From assembly GCA_963556195.1 (NCBI GenBank), contig OY744525.1, forward strand, positions 24,289,718 through 24,353,717: a DNA stretch of 64,000 nucleotides. The letters are read 5' to 3'. The notes under the pieces are model-generated. The model was given only the letters and a program-made list of their open reading frames with translations. It ran no database searches and was not told the origin of the DNA. Each line of letters opens with the position of its first letter. Position 1 is the first letter of the stretch. This DNA comes from Sepiola atlantica (taxonomy: Eukaryota; Mollusca; Cephalopoda; Sepiida; Sepiolidae). A program made the position numbers and the translations under genes. Shown here one piece after another: positions 33,396 through 43,970 of the stretch.

Positions 33396-33829
33396 ATAAA
33401 TAAATAAATATCAAGTTTATTTTTCTAATCGCAAGAATATTTCTATTTATGCTTAAATATGTTACAAAAGAAAGAAATGCCATATTTTATAAGAATGTTG
33501 ATGTCACGATGCTCTACAAGAAGCTTATGTCATCCAGAGTTGCCAAGTGGAATTTTTCAGACACGCCAGACAGGCACACACAAAAACCAACGAGATTCAG
33601 ACGTAGAACCGCTAGATTCTTACGTTTGATGCACTATATAGAAAATGTTACGAATATACGTAATATTCTGTTTCACAATAACTTCTTTTTTTTTTTAATT
33701 TCAATGTTATCTTGATTATTTATATTTAATTCTTGAAAAAAAAAAAAAAAAAAAATGCAAAATCATGTAAATATCAGATTTCGATAAAATTTTACGTTCA
33801 AAACTGATAATTTATACAAGTTTTTGATG
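33396..33829. other. AT-rich, nothing recognised
   Basis: (AAAT)n at 33390-33410 and a poly-A run at 33738-33757. The 88-codon frame 33449-33715 has no recognised domain. Confidence 0.5.
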
Positions 33830-34355
33830 AACAGACGTAAAGGGTGGAAATATGGGTTGTATCTAGTTTAATTTAGTTTCATGCGAAGGGGACAAAGATG
33901 GGGGTGGAAGTTCTTTAGTAAAATTAAGATACCTCAGAATGTTGTGCAATTTTAACAATAAGTATTAGACATCAAGTAATAAATATTCTCCAAATTTTAG
34001 TTTCTTGGAAGTATTGAAAAACCCTTTTAAAAAGCCACAAGATGGACACAACCTCCTATTTGAAAATTCAAATATTTCAGATTTTAATTAAATTTGATCC
34101 ATAATCATTAGACAGCTATTAAGCAAGATTTCTTGAATTTTAATTTCTTTTTAAGACATCTTAAGCCTTAAATTTTAGACATTTTCTATAATCAAAATCA
34201 TGTAATGGATTTTGATCAAAATAGGAATAAGGATTCTAAACATAAGGTTTAGTAGTATTATACGTTTATTTTAAGCTTCGTAAGGGGACATAGAAAAAGG
34301 GTGAAAAACTGTTTGGGGAATAAACTTTACACACCTTGGAATGGGTATTCTTCTA

Positions 34356-34356
<1 letters not shown>
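33830..34356 (+). mobile_element. Helitron-like family C, copy with 3' CTAG
   Basis: Ends TCTTCTAG at 34356 directly before T and a (TA)n tract. The body (AAGTATTAGACATCAAGTAA, TTTGATCCATAATCATTAGA, ATGTAATGGATTTTGATCAA, GGATTCTAAACATAAGGTTT) is the reverse complement of 45202-45700. The hairpin is weak, so Helitron membership is inferred from the end and the TA-flanked target. Confidence 0.5.
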
Positions 34357-34396
<40 letters not shown>

Positions 34397-34554
34397 CATA
34401 TGTAAGTTGTAGTTCTTCCGTGTTTTTTTGTTCATAAACTCCTCCTGAACCCCCTACTTACTATTATACTAAATGTGGGTTAATCAACGCTTTTTTCATA
34501 TATAATGTAATAACATTAAATACATGATAAAATATACCTTAGTTCTGGGATTGA

Positions 34555-34625
34555 ATTATAGCCCCTTACGTCTACAGTGGCGACCTGCCTTGTTTGAGGT
34601 GAACTTTGTTAAAAAAAATTGTTTT
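34555..34625 (+). mobile_element. CR1-like LINE 3' tail only
   Basis: GCCCCTTACGTCTACAGTGG, CGACCTGCCTTGTTTGAGGT and GAACTTTGT are the last bases of the CR1-like 3' UTR (compare 32205-32250, 46682-46730). A 5'-truncated scrap. Confidence 0.65.
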
Positions 34626-34990
34626 AATAAGCCGTAATTCATAATTAACTAAACAAGTCACCCATCTCTCTCTTATGTATTTCTCTCGTCCTTTCTCAAT
34701 TCATGGTGATTCAACCACTCTCTAATATTTCTTATTTTTCTATTAGTATTCACAGAAAAGTGGCTATTTTATTAGCATCATCATTTACTTTATATACATG
34801 TGTCTGTACCACAGACACGTATGTAAATTAGATGGCAAAATAATAAGTCTCTTTACTGAGATATACTAATAATGATAAATAGCATAGGCGTAAAGAGACT
34901 AATTTTTAGTTATACAAAAAGAATGGCTTAAAAGATACGTCACAGTTTATGAATTTCGAATGAAATCAAAGTAGAATAAATATTGGTAGT
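34626..34990. other. Nothing recognised
   Basis: AT-rich, no features. Confidence 0.5.
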
Positions 34991-35090
34991 CGTTGTGACC
35001 CAACGGGTCACGGGTACATCCAGTCTGTTTGTTTGGTTTTACAGCAATGCAACCTTTTAGGTCATTTCATGCTGAAACATCCAGTCTGTT
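34991..35090 (+). mobile_element. Helitron-like 3' hairpin
   Basis: GACCC, AAC, GGGTC is a perfect 5-bp hairpin at 34997-35009, followed by ACGGGTACATCCAG and T. It matches the inverted end at 31446. The last four bases are CCAG rather than CTAG. The stretch to 35090 repeats CATCCAGTCTGTTT. Confidence 0.4.
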
Positions 35091-35367
35091 TATTTACCTA
35101 CTCTGCAGGAGTAGAGACACAAGATCAAGTGAGGTTTTGAAAAGCCAGCGCACTAGGTGAGGTGTACTCTGACCTACAAAAAATGCCTGAGCAGCCCTGT
35201 CAGCATTCCCCGTTAGGGGTGCTTCAGGCGACTGACAATAAACAAACCCTTTTTTAGAGAGAAGGTAAAGCCTGGTAGGGTGGACCTCCTAGGACTGAAC
35301 ACCAACAAAGCCACTGTTGGACTAAAAATATATCAGAACAGATACTACACTTTGCTCCTAGCCAAAT
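35091..35367 (-). repeat. SINE with U2-derived head, subfamily B (minus strand)
   Basis: The only subfamily B copy with a clear U2 head: on the plus strand CAGAACAGATACTACACTTT, GCTCCTAGCCAAA (35335-35367). Body: AACACCAACAAAGCCACTGT, TAAAGCCTGGTAGGGTGGAC, GTTAGGGGTGCTTCAGGCGA, CTACAAAAAATGCCTGAGCA. It therefore ties subfamily B to the U2-headed family. Confidence 0.85.
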
Positions 35368-35475
35368 TACCCAAAGAACTTTGATAAATTTATTCCATTT
35401 CGATCAAAAAGAGTACGGTTATATCAGACACCCATAAAAAAGAAATATGAATTTTTACTTCATTCTATTAAATAA

Positions 35476-36000
35476 CTAGCAGGGTGACCCGCTGTTGCCC
35501 GGGATTGAATGAGGATCACTACTATGTACTTTTTCACTATGCTCATAAAACCATATTACTTTCTTTGTTTTTACTGCCCCCTCTTCCTACAGTTTCACCC
35601 CCTAATGTAGTTTGAAGAAGCTGAAATGATGAAAAATCTGAATTAGTGTCTTATGCATATGGTTTACATTTCATTAAAATCGGATATACGTATTTGAAGT
35701 TTTAAGGGGTTTCTGTCCCAATGGGTCACTGAATGGTGGTGGCACAGATATTCGTATAGATTCGGGACCCCTCCATTGTTTTTTCCGGAGAATTTTATAC
35801 ATATGTACATTTCATCAAAATAAGATATATTTGAAGTTTTAAGGGGGTTATGCTCTCCTAGCCCTCTTAGGGATGCACTTAGAGATTCAAGAACATTTCA
35901 ATTGTCTTCCCTGGTAAATTTTACATAAGAATACACTTTTAGATTTTATGTAGATTCTCTAACCTTTCTTTCTATAGGGAATACACAAACATCACACACA
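35476..36000 (-). mobile_element. Helitron 3' part (minus strand)
   Basis: On the minus strand, ATCCCGGGCAACAGCGGGTC and ACCCTGCTAG end at 35476, next to T. It is related to the terminus at 22999-23026. The body has the words CATTTCATTAAAATCGG and TTTCATCAAAATAAGATAT about 155 bp apart, an internal repeat. 5' end not found. Confidence 0.55.
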
Positions 36001-36029
36001 CAGATATTCAGTTATATATATATATATAT

Positions 36030-36340
36030 ATATATGATTATTTTTATTTACACAGAGATGTACAAAATCTGCGACACTGGCATGTCGATGTTATCGATCA
36101 ACAGTTATTATAAACTGAGATCTCATCAGGCAGAGTTAGAATCCGTTCTCTCCAAATATGATCTGAGGTTAAGATCGGATTCTAACTTTGCCTGATGAGA
36201 TCTCAGTTTATAATAACTGTTGATCGATAACATCGACATGTCAGTGTCGCAGATTTTGTACATGTCTGTGTAAATAAAAATAATCATATATAAAGCTCTA
36301 TTTGATATTGAGCACTTTTTATAAACCCGGTTGAAATTCT
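36030..36340. mobile_element. Foldback element F1, copy 2
   Basis: Arms 36030-36145 and 36170-36290: TTTATTTACACAGAGATGTA, GACACTGGCATGTCGATGTT, ATCGATCAACAGTTATTATA facing TATAATAACTGTTGATCGAT, AACATCGACATGTCAGTGTC, TACATGTCTGTGTAAATAAA. The spacer is about 25 bp. Module AAGCTCTATTTGATATTGAG, CACTTTTTAT follows at 36292-36322. Close relative of 15508-15760. Confidence 0.9.
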
Positions 36341-36384
36341 TTGGATTACTACCCTGTGGATGTTTTTACCTGGATTATTATCAT

Positions 36385-36419
<35 letters not shown>

Positions 36420-36602
36420 GAAAATTATAGAAATAAAAAAGTAAAAGTCAAAGCGGTCCTCAATCTCTGGTAAACACTGGATCTATCTCGATCGTCGTTA
36501 AAGAATATAAATTTATGGAGCCTTTATTTCAATTCATGTCACTTTAACAGTGAAACGGAATCGTTACTTATAAATGAAAAAAAAAAAATATATATATATA
36601 TA
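36341..36602. other. Nothing recognised apart from (TA)n
   Basis: (TA)n at 36389-36416 and 36589-36604. Confidence 0.5.
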
Positions 36603-36989
36603 TAGAGGGTGGGCAAAAATAAGGGTCCTATTTTTAAAAATTCATAACTTTTTTATTTATTGATTTTTTTATTTTTTTTTTTAGAATAAGTAAAGGACCC
36701 CTTCCGAAGCAAGCATGAGCCGTATTAGCCCTAAGGAACGTACCCTCATTTAGAAAACATTATTTTTGCTTAAAAAACTCAAAACAGTGTAAAAAACAAT
36801 ACTTTAGTTTTTGTAAGTTTTAAGAAGTGTTTTTCGGCTAAAATTTGTTTTGTTTATTTCAAAAAATCTCGGAAGGGTCAGTCTATACACACATAAAGTT
36901 TGGTGAGTTTAACTTTTATTTTGTGGAAGTTATTCAAATTCAAGTTATTCAAATTTAAAGATAGGACCCTTATTTTGGCCCACCCTGTA
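36603..36989. mobile_element. Mariner/Tc1-type MITE, 387 bp
   Basis: The ends TAGAGGGTGGGCAAAAATAA, GGGTCCTATTTTTAAA and, inverted, TACAGGGTGGGCCAAAATAA, GGGTCCTATCTTTAAA form ~35-bp terminal inverted repeats, flanked by TA. No transposase. Size, TIR and TA target fit a mariner-derived MITE. Confidence 0.8.
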
Positions 36990-37009
36990 TATATATATAT
37001 AAAAGCTAA

Positions 37010-37590
37010 GCTAGATAATACCCAGGAAAATAGTAAATGTAGACTGGACAGATAGATGAAATGGTAGATCACATAAGTGAATGCAGCAAGCTAGCCCAAA
37101 AGGAATACGAAAACAGACACGATTGCATGTGGAAGGAAATTCACTGGGAACTATGCAAACGTCTGCACTTTGAACATGCTGACAAATGGTAAACAAAAAC
37201 CGGAGACAATATTGGAAAATGAAAATTATAAAATGCTTTCAGACATTAAATTACAAACGGACAAATTCATCTAAGAAAGGAAACTAGATAAAGTGATAAT
37301 AGTCAACGAGAAGGAAAAAAAAAACAAAAAAAAACTATCAAATTGTAGATTTCGCCATCCCAGCATTCACAGGGTGAAAACTAAGAAGTCAGGAAAACTA
37401 AACAAATACATGAAACACTAATTCTAGAAGCTTTAAGAACAGTTCTGAAAAATCTGTGAAAGAAAATAGGATAAATTGGAATCAAAGGGAGGAATGACAC
37501 CATACATCGCAAGGCACTGATGAAAACAACTGAAATTTTTTTTTTAAATCCTCAAGTGCAGAAACCAACCCACATAACCAGCGAACACTG
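37010..37590 (+). pseudogene. Decayed LINE polymerase C-terminus
   Basis: Translated across several frames, the plus strand gives a known LINE C-terminal order: VDWTDR, QKEYENRHDC, HWELCKRLHFEHADKW, LQTDKFI, KVIIVNEKEKK, IVDFAIPA, TVLKNL, GIKGRNDTI, HRKALMKTTEI. This domain follows the reverse transcriptase in a LINE clade different from the CR1- and RTE-like ones here. At least five frame changes or stops; dead. Confidence 0.65.
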
Positions 37591-38040
37591 ACCAACCAAG
37601 TAAGTTGAAATAGAATAAAATATACAGAAAAAACATTACACTAGTTAAAAGGGAACTAACTAAAACTGTCAGAAATCCTGAAATACTCTGCCCCCCCCCC
37701 CAACACACACATCCCTGACCCTTCAAGACCACTTGGTCTAGTACCAGGCCAAGTGGTTGTGAAGGGTCAAAGAGGATTAAAAGACCGAGGAGGGAGAGTA
37801 CCGTCCAGAATTCCACTGGAAGGGCATCGAGAATACTGGAATTCTGGGAATGCTTATTGCCATTCAAATTTCAGAGAAAACCAACTCAGCTAGAAATCTA
37901 AACTGGTGCTGCGAGAACGCAAAGTGCTTTGTGGTAATTATTGAAGAAGTGGAGAGTGCTAGAAATTGGGGGGAGACTTGTCACTCAGACTCCAGGGAAC
38001 ACCACCTGTTGTTGCCAGTGAGTGATCACCAATAATGACT
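37591..38040. other. Mixed sequence with an unknown ORF fragment
   Basis: The plus-strand frame 37850-38035 ends in NWGETCHSDSREHHLLL-like sequence that resembles the minus-strand frame at 20299-20481. A C run lies at 37682-37691. ACCACTTGG and CCAAGTGGT are inverted around 37729-37756. Nature unknown. Confidence 0.35.
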
Positions 38041-38874
38041 TGTGTGAGAACTGCTAGAGTAAATAAGAATAATATTGTACATGGCTTACATCAATATTGC
38101 CAAGGTTTCGACAAAATGGTTTCTTCAAAACCAAATGACTTAAGACAAGTAATTTGGCTCTGAAGACGCCGTTAGGTCAAAACCTTGTAATTATCAATGC
38201 AAGTCATACAATAATGTATATAATATATTATTATTATAACTATTCTGCTTATCATAGCATTGCACATTTTTGGAGTCAATACATAATTATAATAAACTAC
38301 TCAATTTTGTAATATCCTTCATTATAAACACACCACACGCACACACACACATATATATATGAGGAGTTTGAATTACCTACTAGACACCACCCTCGAGTGT
38401 CTTCGGTCTCTCTGTACAATGGTTTGTCAGGACAACCTGACATGAGGATACTTCCCCCTACAAGTAAACCCTGATCAACTATTCAAAATAAAATAGTATT
38501 CGCAGCACAAATAAGATCTTTTTGGTATGGCTATACACTGGCTTATACGAGAAATAGTGCACCTTCTTCTAGTGATGTTACCTAAAATAACAGCACTTAG
38601 CTGGATACTCCACCAGACTAGATGAATTCTTGTCCTGGAATTCGGTAAGACCAAGAGACCACAAGAAAGATATACTATAACATAATTAACTGGTCAATTG
38701 AGGAGAGGAAAATTAATGTTCTTAACTTCTTTACTAACTCATTGTTTGAGAAATAAAGGAGAATTTTAATAGAATATTCGAATATCTATGTATCTCATAT
38801 CGAGATGAAGTGTTAGCCCCAGGAAGGAGCTCTTGATTTCTGAGAACTTCAACCGAAGTTAAATTAAACAAAAA

Positions 38875-38876
<2 letters not shown>
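38041..38876. other. Nothing recognised
   Basis: Only short (CA)n at 38338-38351. An imperfect inverted resemblance exists between TTGCCAAGGTTTCGAC (38095) and GGTCAAAACCTTGTAA (38173). No feature I can support. Confidence 0.45.
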
Positions 38877-38925
<49 letters not shown>

Positions 38926-39091
38926 GACGACGGGACAGTTATAAAAGTGGGGGGTTCTAATAAAAAGTTGGGGGCCCGGTTAAACACATGCATATAAACT
39001 TAATTATTGATGACCGTAAAGTGGGAGGGGGGGGGGGCAAGTCAAAAAGTGAGGGGGCTTGAGCCCCCCCCCCCCGGTGCCGCCGTCCATG

Positions 39092-39121
<30 letters not shown>
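38877..39121. repeat. G-run/C-run region between two (TA)n tracts
   Basis: (TA)n at 38877-38922 and 39097-39121 bracket sequence with G runs at 38949, 38970, 39023-39037 and 39053, then a C run at 39064-39076. Four or more plus-strand G runs are compatible with G-quadruplex formation. No coding. Confidence 0.7.
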
Positions 39122-39126
<5 letters not shown>

Positions 39127-39471
39127 AAGGAAGGATACTAAAGCTGAGTTAATCAACGTTTGTTTGCCCAAAGGGCTTTTTTCCTGTATATTTTAATCAC
39201 CCAAAAATACATGCCAAAATATTCTTCAGTTTCGGGATTGAGTCATGTTTTTTAAAAAAATTGTTTTAATTTGCTGCATTGCAATTAATTCACTAAGTGA
39301 GCAATCTCTTACTAAGTAGTAATATTATTTAACCCATAGCTGGAGAGAGATGAGGTCGGGGAAGGGGAGATATAGCGATCAGAAAGAGGTTAATTTTGGA
39401 TTTTGTCTTTATTTTTTAAGAATTTAACTAGCTTTGCAAACTCACTTTTTCCTGATTTAAATTTAATTTTT

Positions 39472-39693
39472 CTAGTATATATATATATATAATTCATTTG
39501 AAAACTATGTTACAAATTTCATACCGCGGTTTCATCCAGATGGGTTGATTTTTTACATTTTAAAAAGTCTATACTTAAGGGACTCCGCGGTACGATTATG
39601 AAATATGTAACATAGTTTTCAAATAAATTATTTGTATTAGCTCTCACTCTTCTGCGATCGAGCACTTTATTGATTTCTTTTCAATATAAATTG

Positions 39694-39700
<7 letters not shown>
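39472..39700. mobile_element. Foldback element F3 with shared module
   Basis: CTAG at 39472-39475 and (TA)n precede it. Arms 39491-39530 (ATTTGAAAACTATGTTACAA, ATTTCATACCGCGG) and 39585-39630 (CCGCGGTACGATTATGAAAT, ATGTAACATAGTTTTCAAAT) pair closely. Then TTAGCTCTCACTCTTCTGCG, ATCGAGCACTTTATTGATTT (39639-39678) repeats the module seen beside F1 and F2. Confidence 0.8.
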
Positions 39701-39736
<36 letters not shown>

Positions 39737-40580
39737 GTTGAGGCATTTTCATAAAGGTTATATATTGTTGTATGATACGAATACAATTACTTATGCTAAT
39801 ATTATGTCACTCATTTGCGTCCGAGTTGTTTATTATCAACAGAAGCCATAACATATCACCGCTAACCATATTGCTTCTATTCTGAGAGATTGTTTGGATG
39901 TTTGTACTATAAATAATACTATGGCTATTTATAGTCGTCCTATGATTACGACATGTCTCTTAGATCATTACTAACAGAAATCAAGGAAATAACCGTATTA
40001 TTATTATTACTATTATTGTTATTGTTGTTGTTAGGAATGTTAGTCATTGTAGTTATGATGGTAAAGTCCTTTCGATAATTGATTACATTCCTGTCATGCA
40101 TTGAATAGCAGTCGTAGTAATTCTGCGTATTTAATAGGAGTCGTAATAGTCACCTCATTGGATTATCGTAGGAATGTTTTTTGTTATGCATTAGAGCAGG
40201 TCTATAGCAGCAACAGTTTTTACTATTATGGGATACGGGTGAATGATTCTTGGTTGGAATTATGATGATGATTGTTACGCCGTGGAAATGATAACATTGT
40301 TTATGTTTGGGAGTTTTTGTTGTAGTTTTCTTAGCAGCAGTTGTAGAAGTTCTAACGGCGGCACAGTTTATTGCGAGAACTTTTTGCCTGCAACATATTT
40401 AGTAGAAGTAGGAATAAATTCTTTGTCGTTCTTCAGCAGTTCTCGTGCACCCAAATGCTGCAACAGTGGTGCTCTTATAACATGCATTGCATTACTTTCT
40501 CTCTTTCTCTTTTTTCATCCCACACCACTCTCTCTATAATTACTTTCTTTCTCTCTCCTTTCCTACCAATACTCTTTATT
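39701..40580. other. Nothing recognised; (TTA/TTG)n present
   Basis: (TA)n at 39703-39733 and a TTATTG-rich stretch at 39998-40035. The 98-codon frame at 40243-40539 has no known domain and runs into pyrimidine-rich DNA. Confidence 0.45.
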
Positions 40581-41105
40581 TTTTTTCCATCCTTTTCTAT
40601 TAACTCTTTATTTCTATCTACTCTTTCCATCACTCTCTACACTCTTTCCATCACTCTCTACTCCCTTCTCTCCATTTCTCTCTACTCCCTTCTCTCCATT
40701 TCTCTCTACTCCCTTCTCTCCATTTCTCTCTACTCTCCTCTCTCCATTTCTCTCTACTCTCCTCTCTCCATTTCTCTCTACTCTCCTCTCTCCATTTCTC
40801 TCTACTCTCCTTCTCTCCATTTCTCTCCACTCCCTTCTCTCCATTTCTTTCCACTCCCTTCTCTCCATTTCTTTCCACTCCCTTCTCTCCATTTCTTTCC
40901 ACTCCCCTCTCTCCATTTCTCTCCATGCATAGTTTCCTATTCTTTTTTTCCCTCTCTTTCCATAGCTTCCTACCCTCTCTGCATACCCCCTCTCTCTCTC
41001 TCTCTGCATACTTTCCTATTCTCTTCCTCTCTGTATACCTTCATCCTCTCTCTTTCGATATCACGATAATCCCCCTCTCTCTCTCTCTTCAATTACTTCC
41101 TCCCT
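40581..41105. repeat. Pyrimidine-rich minisatellite
   Basis: About eleven 23-24 bp units of CTCTCTACTCCCTTCTCTCC plus ATTT from 40650 to 40925, grading into CT-rich DNA on both sides. Plus-strand frames read SISLYSPL repeats, minus-strand frames MERREWRE repeats. These are artefacts. Confidence 0.92.
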
Positions 41106-41914
41106 CCCTCCTTTCCAGTCTTTGTATATATCTTTCTCTACTTTTGCTGTTCTTAATTTAAAGAATTTGATCGATTATTATTCAAACTTCTTTTTTAACT
41201 TTTGCCCTTTAGACTTTAAGGAAGTGAAAAATCTTGCCCAAGGTATATATGACTGTACAACAAAATCATACATTCTTTTTTTTCTTTTTAAGTAAAGAAA
41301 AATGGAAAAAAAAATATTTTACATGAAAATGAGATTATTGTAGAAAGGGAGATAATCGAGTCAGAAATAGTTCCAATAAACTTTTGAGTCAAATTTCTAT
41401 TTGTGTATTTTGAAAATCCTCTCTCTCTCTCATCATTATTTATTGCTTCAAGGCAGAATTATAGAAGTTACACCTTGAGCTAATTTACTGTGAAGAACTG
41501 TTATTTTTCTTTTAATCGCCTGATAAACTCAGTTTCAATTTGTGTTTTGTTTTTTTCACATTCCTATTTTTAACAGACTTGAAAGTGTAGCTGTCATGAA
41601 ACAGTTAAACATTAAAAAAAAAAGTACTTTCTAATTAAGATTAATTAAAATGAGGTTAATTTTAATCATTTACTTTATTTTTCAACAGAATTAAACGAAT
41701 GGAAATCAGATTAAATATAAACGCAAGTAAAATGGTATGCTTTAATGTTTTCAAAGAAAATTGTCACTTTAATTTTTTTTTTAAATAAAATAAAATCGTA
41801 CGACCATTTTGTTGTGTTTGTATGTGTTTTATAGCTCTGCATGAATCCACATTATTTTTTCAGATTTAATATTAATCGAATATTTATTGAAATAAAAATG
41901 TAGTAGCATGAAAT
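41106..41914. other. AT-rich, nothing recognised
   Basis: No feature supported. Confidence 0.55.
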
Positions 41915-42079
41915 AAAATTCTCAAAAATCCTATTTTAAAAAATTAAAAAATTAAATCCATCACAATGCATTTTGATATATTAGAAAGGAATTGCGAATA
42001 AATGTTTCACAATTCCTTTCTAATATCAAAATGCATTGTGATGGATTTCATTTTTTAAAATAGGATTTTTGAGAATTGT
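41915..42079. mobile_element. Foldback element F4
   Basis: AAATTCTCAAAAATCCTATT, AATCCATCACAATGCATTTT, GATATATTAGAAAGGAATTG pair with CAATTCCTTTCTAATATCAA, AATGCATTGTGATGGATTTC, AAAATAGGATTTTTGAGAAT. Stem about 75 bp, loop about 15 nt. Non-coding. Confidence 0.9.
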
Positions 42080-42310
42080 ATTTGTCAAATGAAAAGTCGT
42101 TTAAACTGGCTTTAAAATTCTTAGCAAATCCTCATGCATTAAAATATTGAAACTTTTGAAAGCAATAATTTTATAAATAGAGATTAAAACATTACCGTAA
42201 CAAAATTAGTTATAGTTTTAAAACAACCTGGTTCAGTTTATAATTTAATGATCACACAATACCGTAATAATTCAATTTAACTTTTTAAATTTTGTTTCGG
42301 AATTTTTGAG

Positions 42311-42476
42311 ATGAGGAGTGATAATTTGGATTATTTAGATAATTTGGATTATTTAGATAATTTGGATTATTTAGATAATTTGGATAATTTAGATAATTTG
42401 GATAATTTAGATAATTTGGATGATTTAGATAATTTGGATAATTTAGATAATTTGGATAATTTGGATTATTTAGACT
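42311..42476 (-). repeat. 9/18-bp array from the tail of SINE family S
   Basis: Repeats of GATAATTTGGATAATTTA, with some TATT variants. On the minus strand it reads CCAAATTATCCAAATAATCC, an expansion of the CCAAATAATCC tail of family S, which starts right next to it at 42477. The DNLDYLDNLD frame is a repeat artefact. Confidence 0.88.
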
Positions 42477-42845
42477 ACTCTTCTAAACTTGGTAGTTATT
42501 TTCACGTTTCAACCAATGTAAACTCCGTTCTTTTCCAGGTCCATCTTTTTGAATCTGGAAATCAGATCTCGGGAATTCATACAGAATTTCAGACTGAACC
42601 CTTTATTTAATCCACAGGTGTAGATTATTCTCATTCCGTTAACCATAACCGAACACAGGTGTTAATTAATTATTATGTTATTCTTAGTTATGATGGAATC
42701 TTATACTTATAATAATGATTGAATCCTCAACCCCCATAAGACTGTCACTTCGAACTGATTGTTAATAAACGCCTTTATCAGTTGCACCACGGCTTCAATA
42801 ATAACCAAAATAAGAATAGTAATCCAAATAATCCAAATGTTAAAA
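42477..42845 (-). repeat. SINE family S, palindromic double copy
   Basis: On the minus strand, CTGTGGATTAAATAAAGGGT, TTACATTGGTTGAAACGT and ACTACCAAGTTTAGAAGAGT match 49376-49490. On the right side, AGAATAGTAATCCAAATAAT and CC is a family S tail pointing the other way. GGTTGAGGATTCAATC and TTCGAACTGATT are B-box-like and head sequences. So tails face outward at both ends. Confidence 0.6.
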
Positions 42846-43424
42846 TTCTATTTAAAAATATAATAATTTGGTTTAAAAATAAACAATAATGAAAATAAAA
42901 AATTAAAAAACTACTGGACGATATCAAGTAACCCTGCTAGTAGCTAATAAAAGCAGGTTCATTTTAGTAAATTATCTCCTAAGAAGCTTTTTCCAACTAT
43001 TATTCATCAGAAGAGTACCCATGGCCAAATTTTGGAGCCCTTACGCTAATGAAATTATGAGGATCCCCTCGGACAGAGCCGCCGTTTAACTCCTCCACAA
43101 CCATCTTGAATATTGTTTTACTCAGGATATATTTAGCAACATTTACATAACTTGAATAAAACTTATTGCTAATTCTTTAACTACAATAGAGTCGCTATCT
43201 TTTGATCGTCAATAAAGTAAGGGTTGCTAGATCCACCTTTGTGCACCGCTAATGTTCCTTGTAAGGGCATCGGGAGAGTTCAATATTAATGAATGCAGTG
43301 TCCAGAAAATCCTCCGCTATAGTTGCAAAACGTCACCAAAGAAGATGGTTGATTGGTGAAAGTTGGAAGTCTTCGACAATGACTGCCTCCATTGCATCTT
43401 GCTTAGCCAGCAAATGACCATGCC
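42846..43424. other. Nothing clearly recognised
   Basis: TGGACGATATCAAGTAACCC then TGCTAG (42914-42941) could be a degenerate Helitron end. From 43010 to 43390 the sequence looks like non-repetitive decayed DNA. No feature supported. Confidence 0.4.
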
Positions 43425-43885
43425 ATTTTTTTTAAAACATAGTTCACCCCAAAACAAGGCAAGTTTCCACTGTAGACGTAAAAGGTTACTGAGAATTAGG
43501 GTGAAAGTTTTTTTTCGGGAGGGAGGGTCATCCTAAATTGAGAGCTGTGCAGCAAGATGCTTGTTCACATTAGTTTTAAATTTCTGCATGTCGGTACATT
43601 CGGGGACACAGGGAGCAAGGAGGGAGTTCAAAAGACCGTCACCACAAGGCTATTGGAGTAAAAGGCTCTCCGGCATCTAGAGACCTCCACAGTGAATGGA
43701 TGGGATTTAGCTGATTATCGGGTTGGCCGAGTAATTTCATCGGAGCACATTCTATTGAAGTACTTGTAAAACAGGCACAAGGCTGCAACATTGTGGCGAT
43801 GGGACAGGGGCTGGAGCTTGGTGGATAGTGAGGGACCTATTAGATTAGAGACTCTATTTTAACCTTGTCTAAGTTGCAGTGATGT
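43425..43885 (-). pseudogene. CR1-like LINE 3' end (minus strand)
   Basis: 3' UTR CACCCCAAAACAAGGCAAGT at 43444, the region coding for WNSLP-like and the SHPFTVE block (43650-43700), and FKYFN-like sequence at 43745-43775, up to a DKVKIESLI segment at 43855-43880. Frameshifted. Ends abruptly at about 43885. Confidence 0.75.
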
Positions 43886-43970
43886 CTTCAATGGTTTGAG
43901 CATACAGCTTGTCACCCAGAGGGGAAATTAACCTGCGACATAATCCTCCCTACCTGGGTATTTATTTACC

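Noticed and set aside
40243..40539. Possible 98-residue secreted or membrane protein
   Set aside because: No recognised motif, no splice context visible, and it runs into CT-rich repeat; could not be supported.
42311..42610. Asp-Asn-Leu repeat protein
   Set aside because: The array is the expanded tail of SINE family S and the frame ends in SINE sequence.
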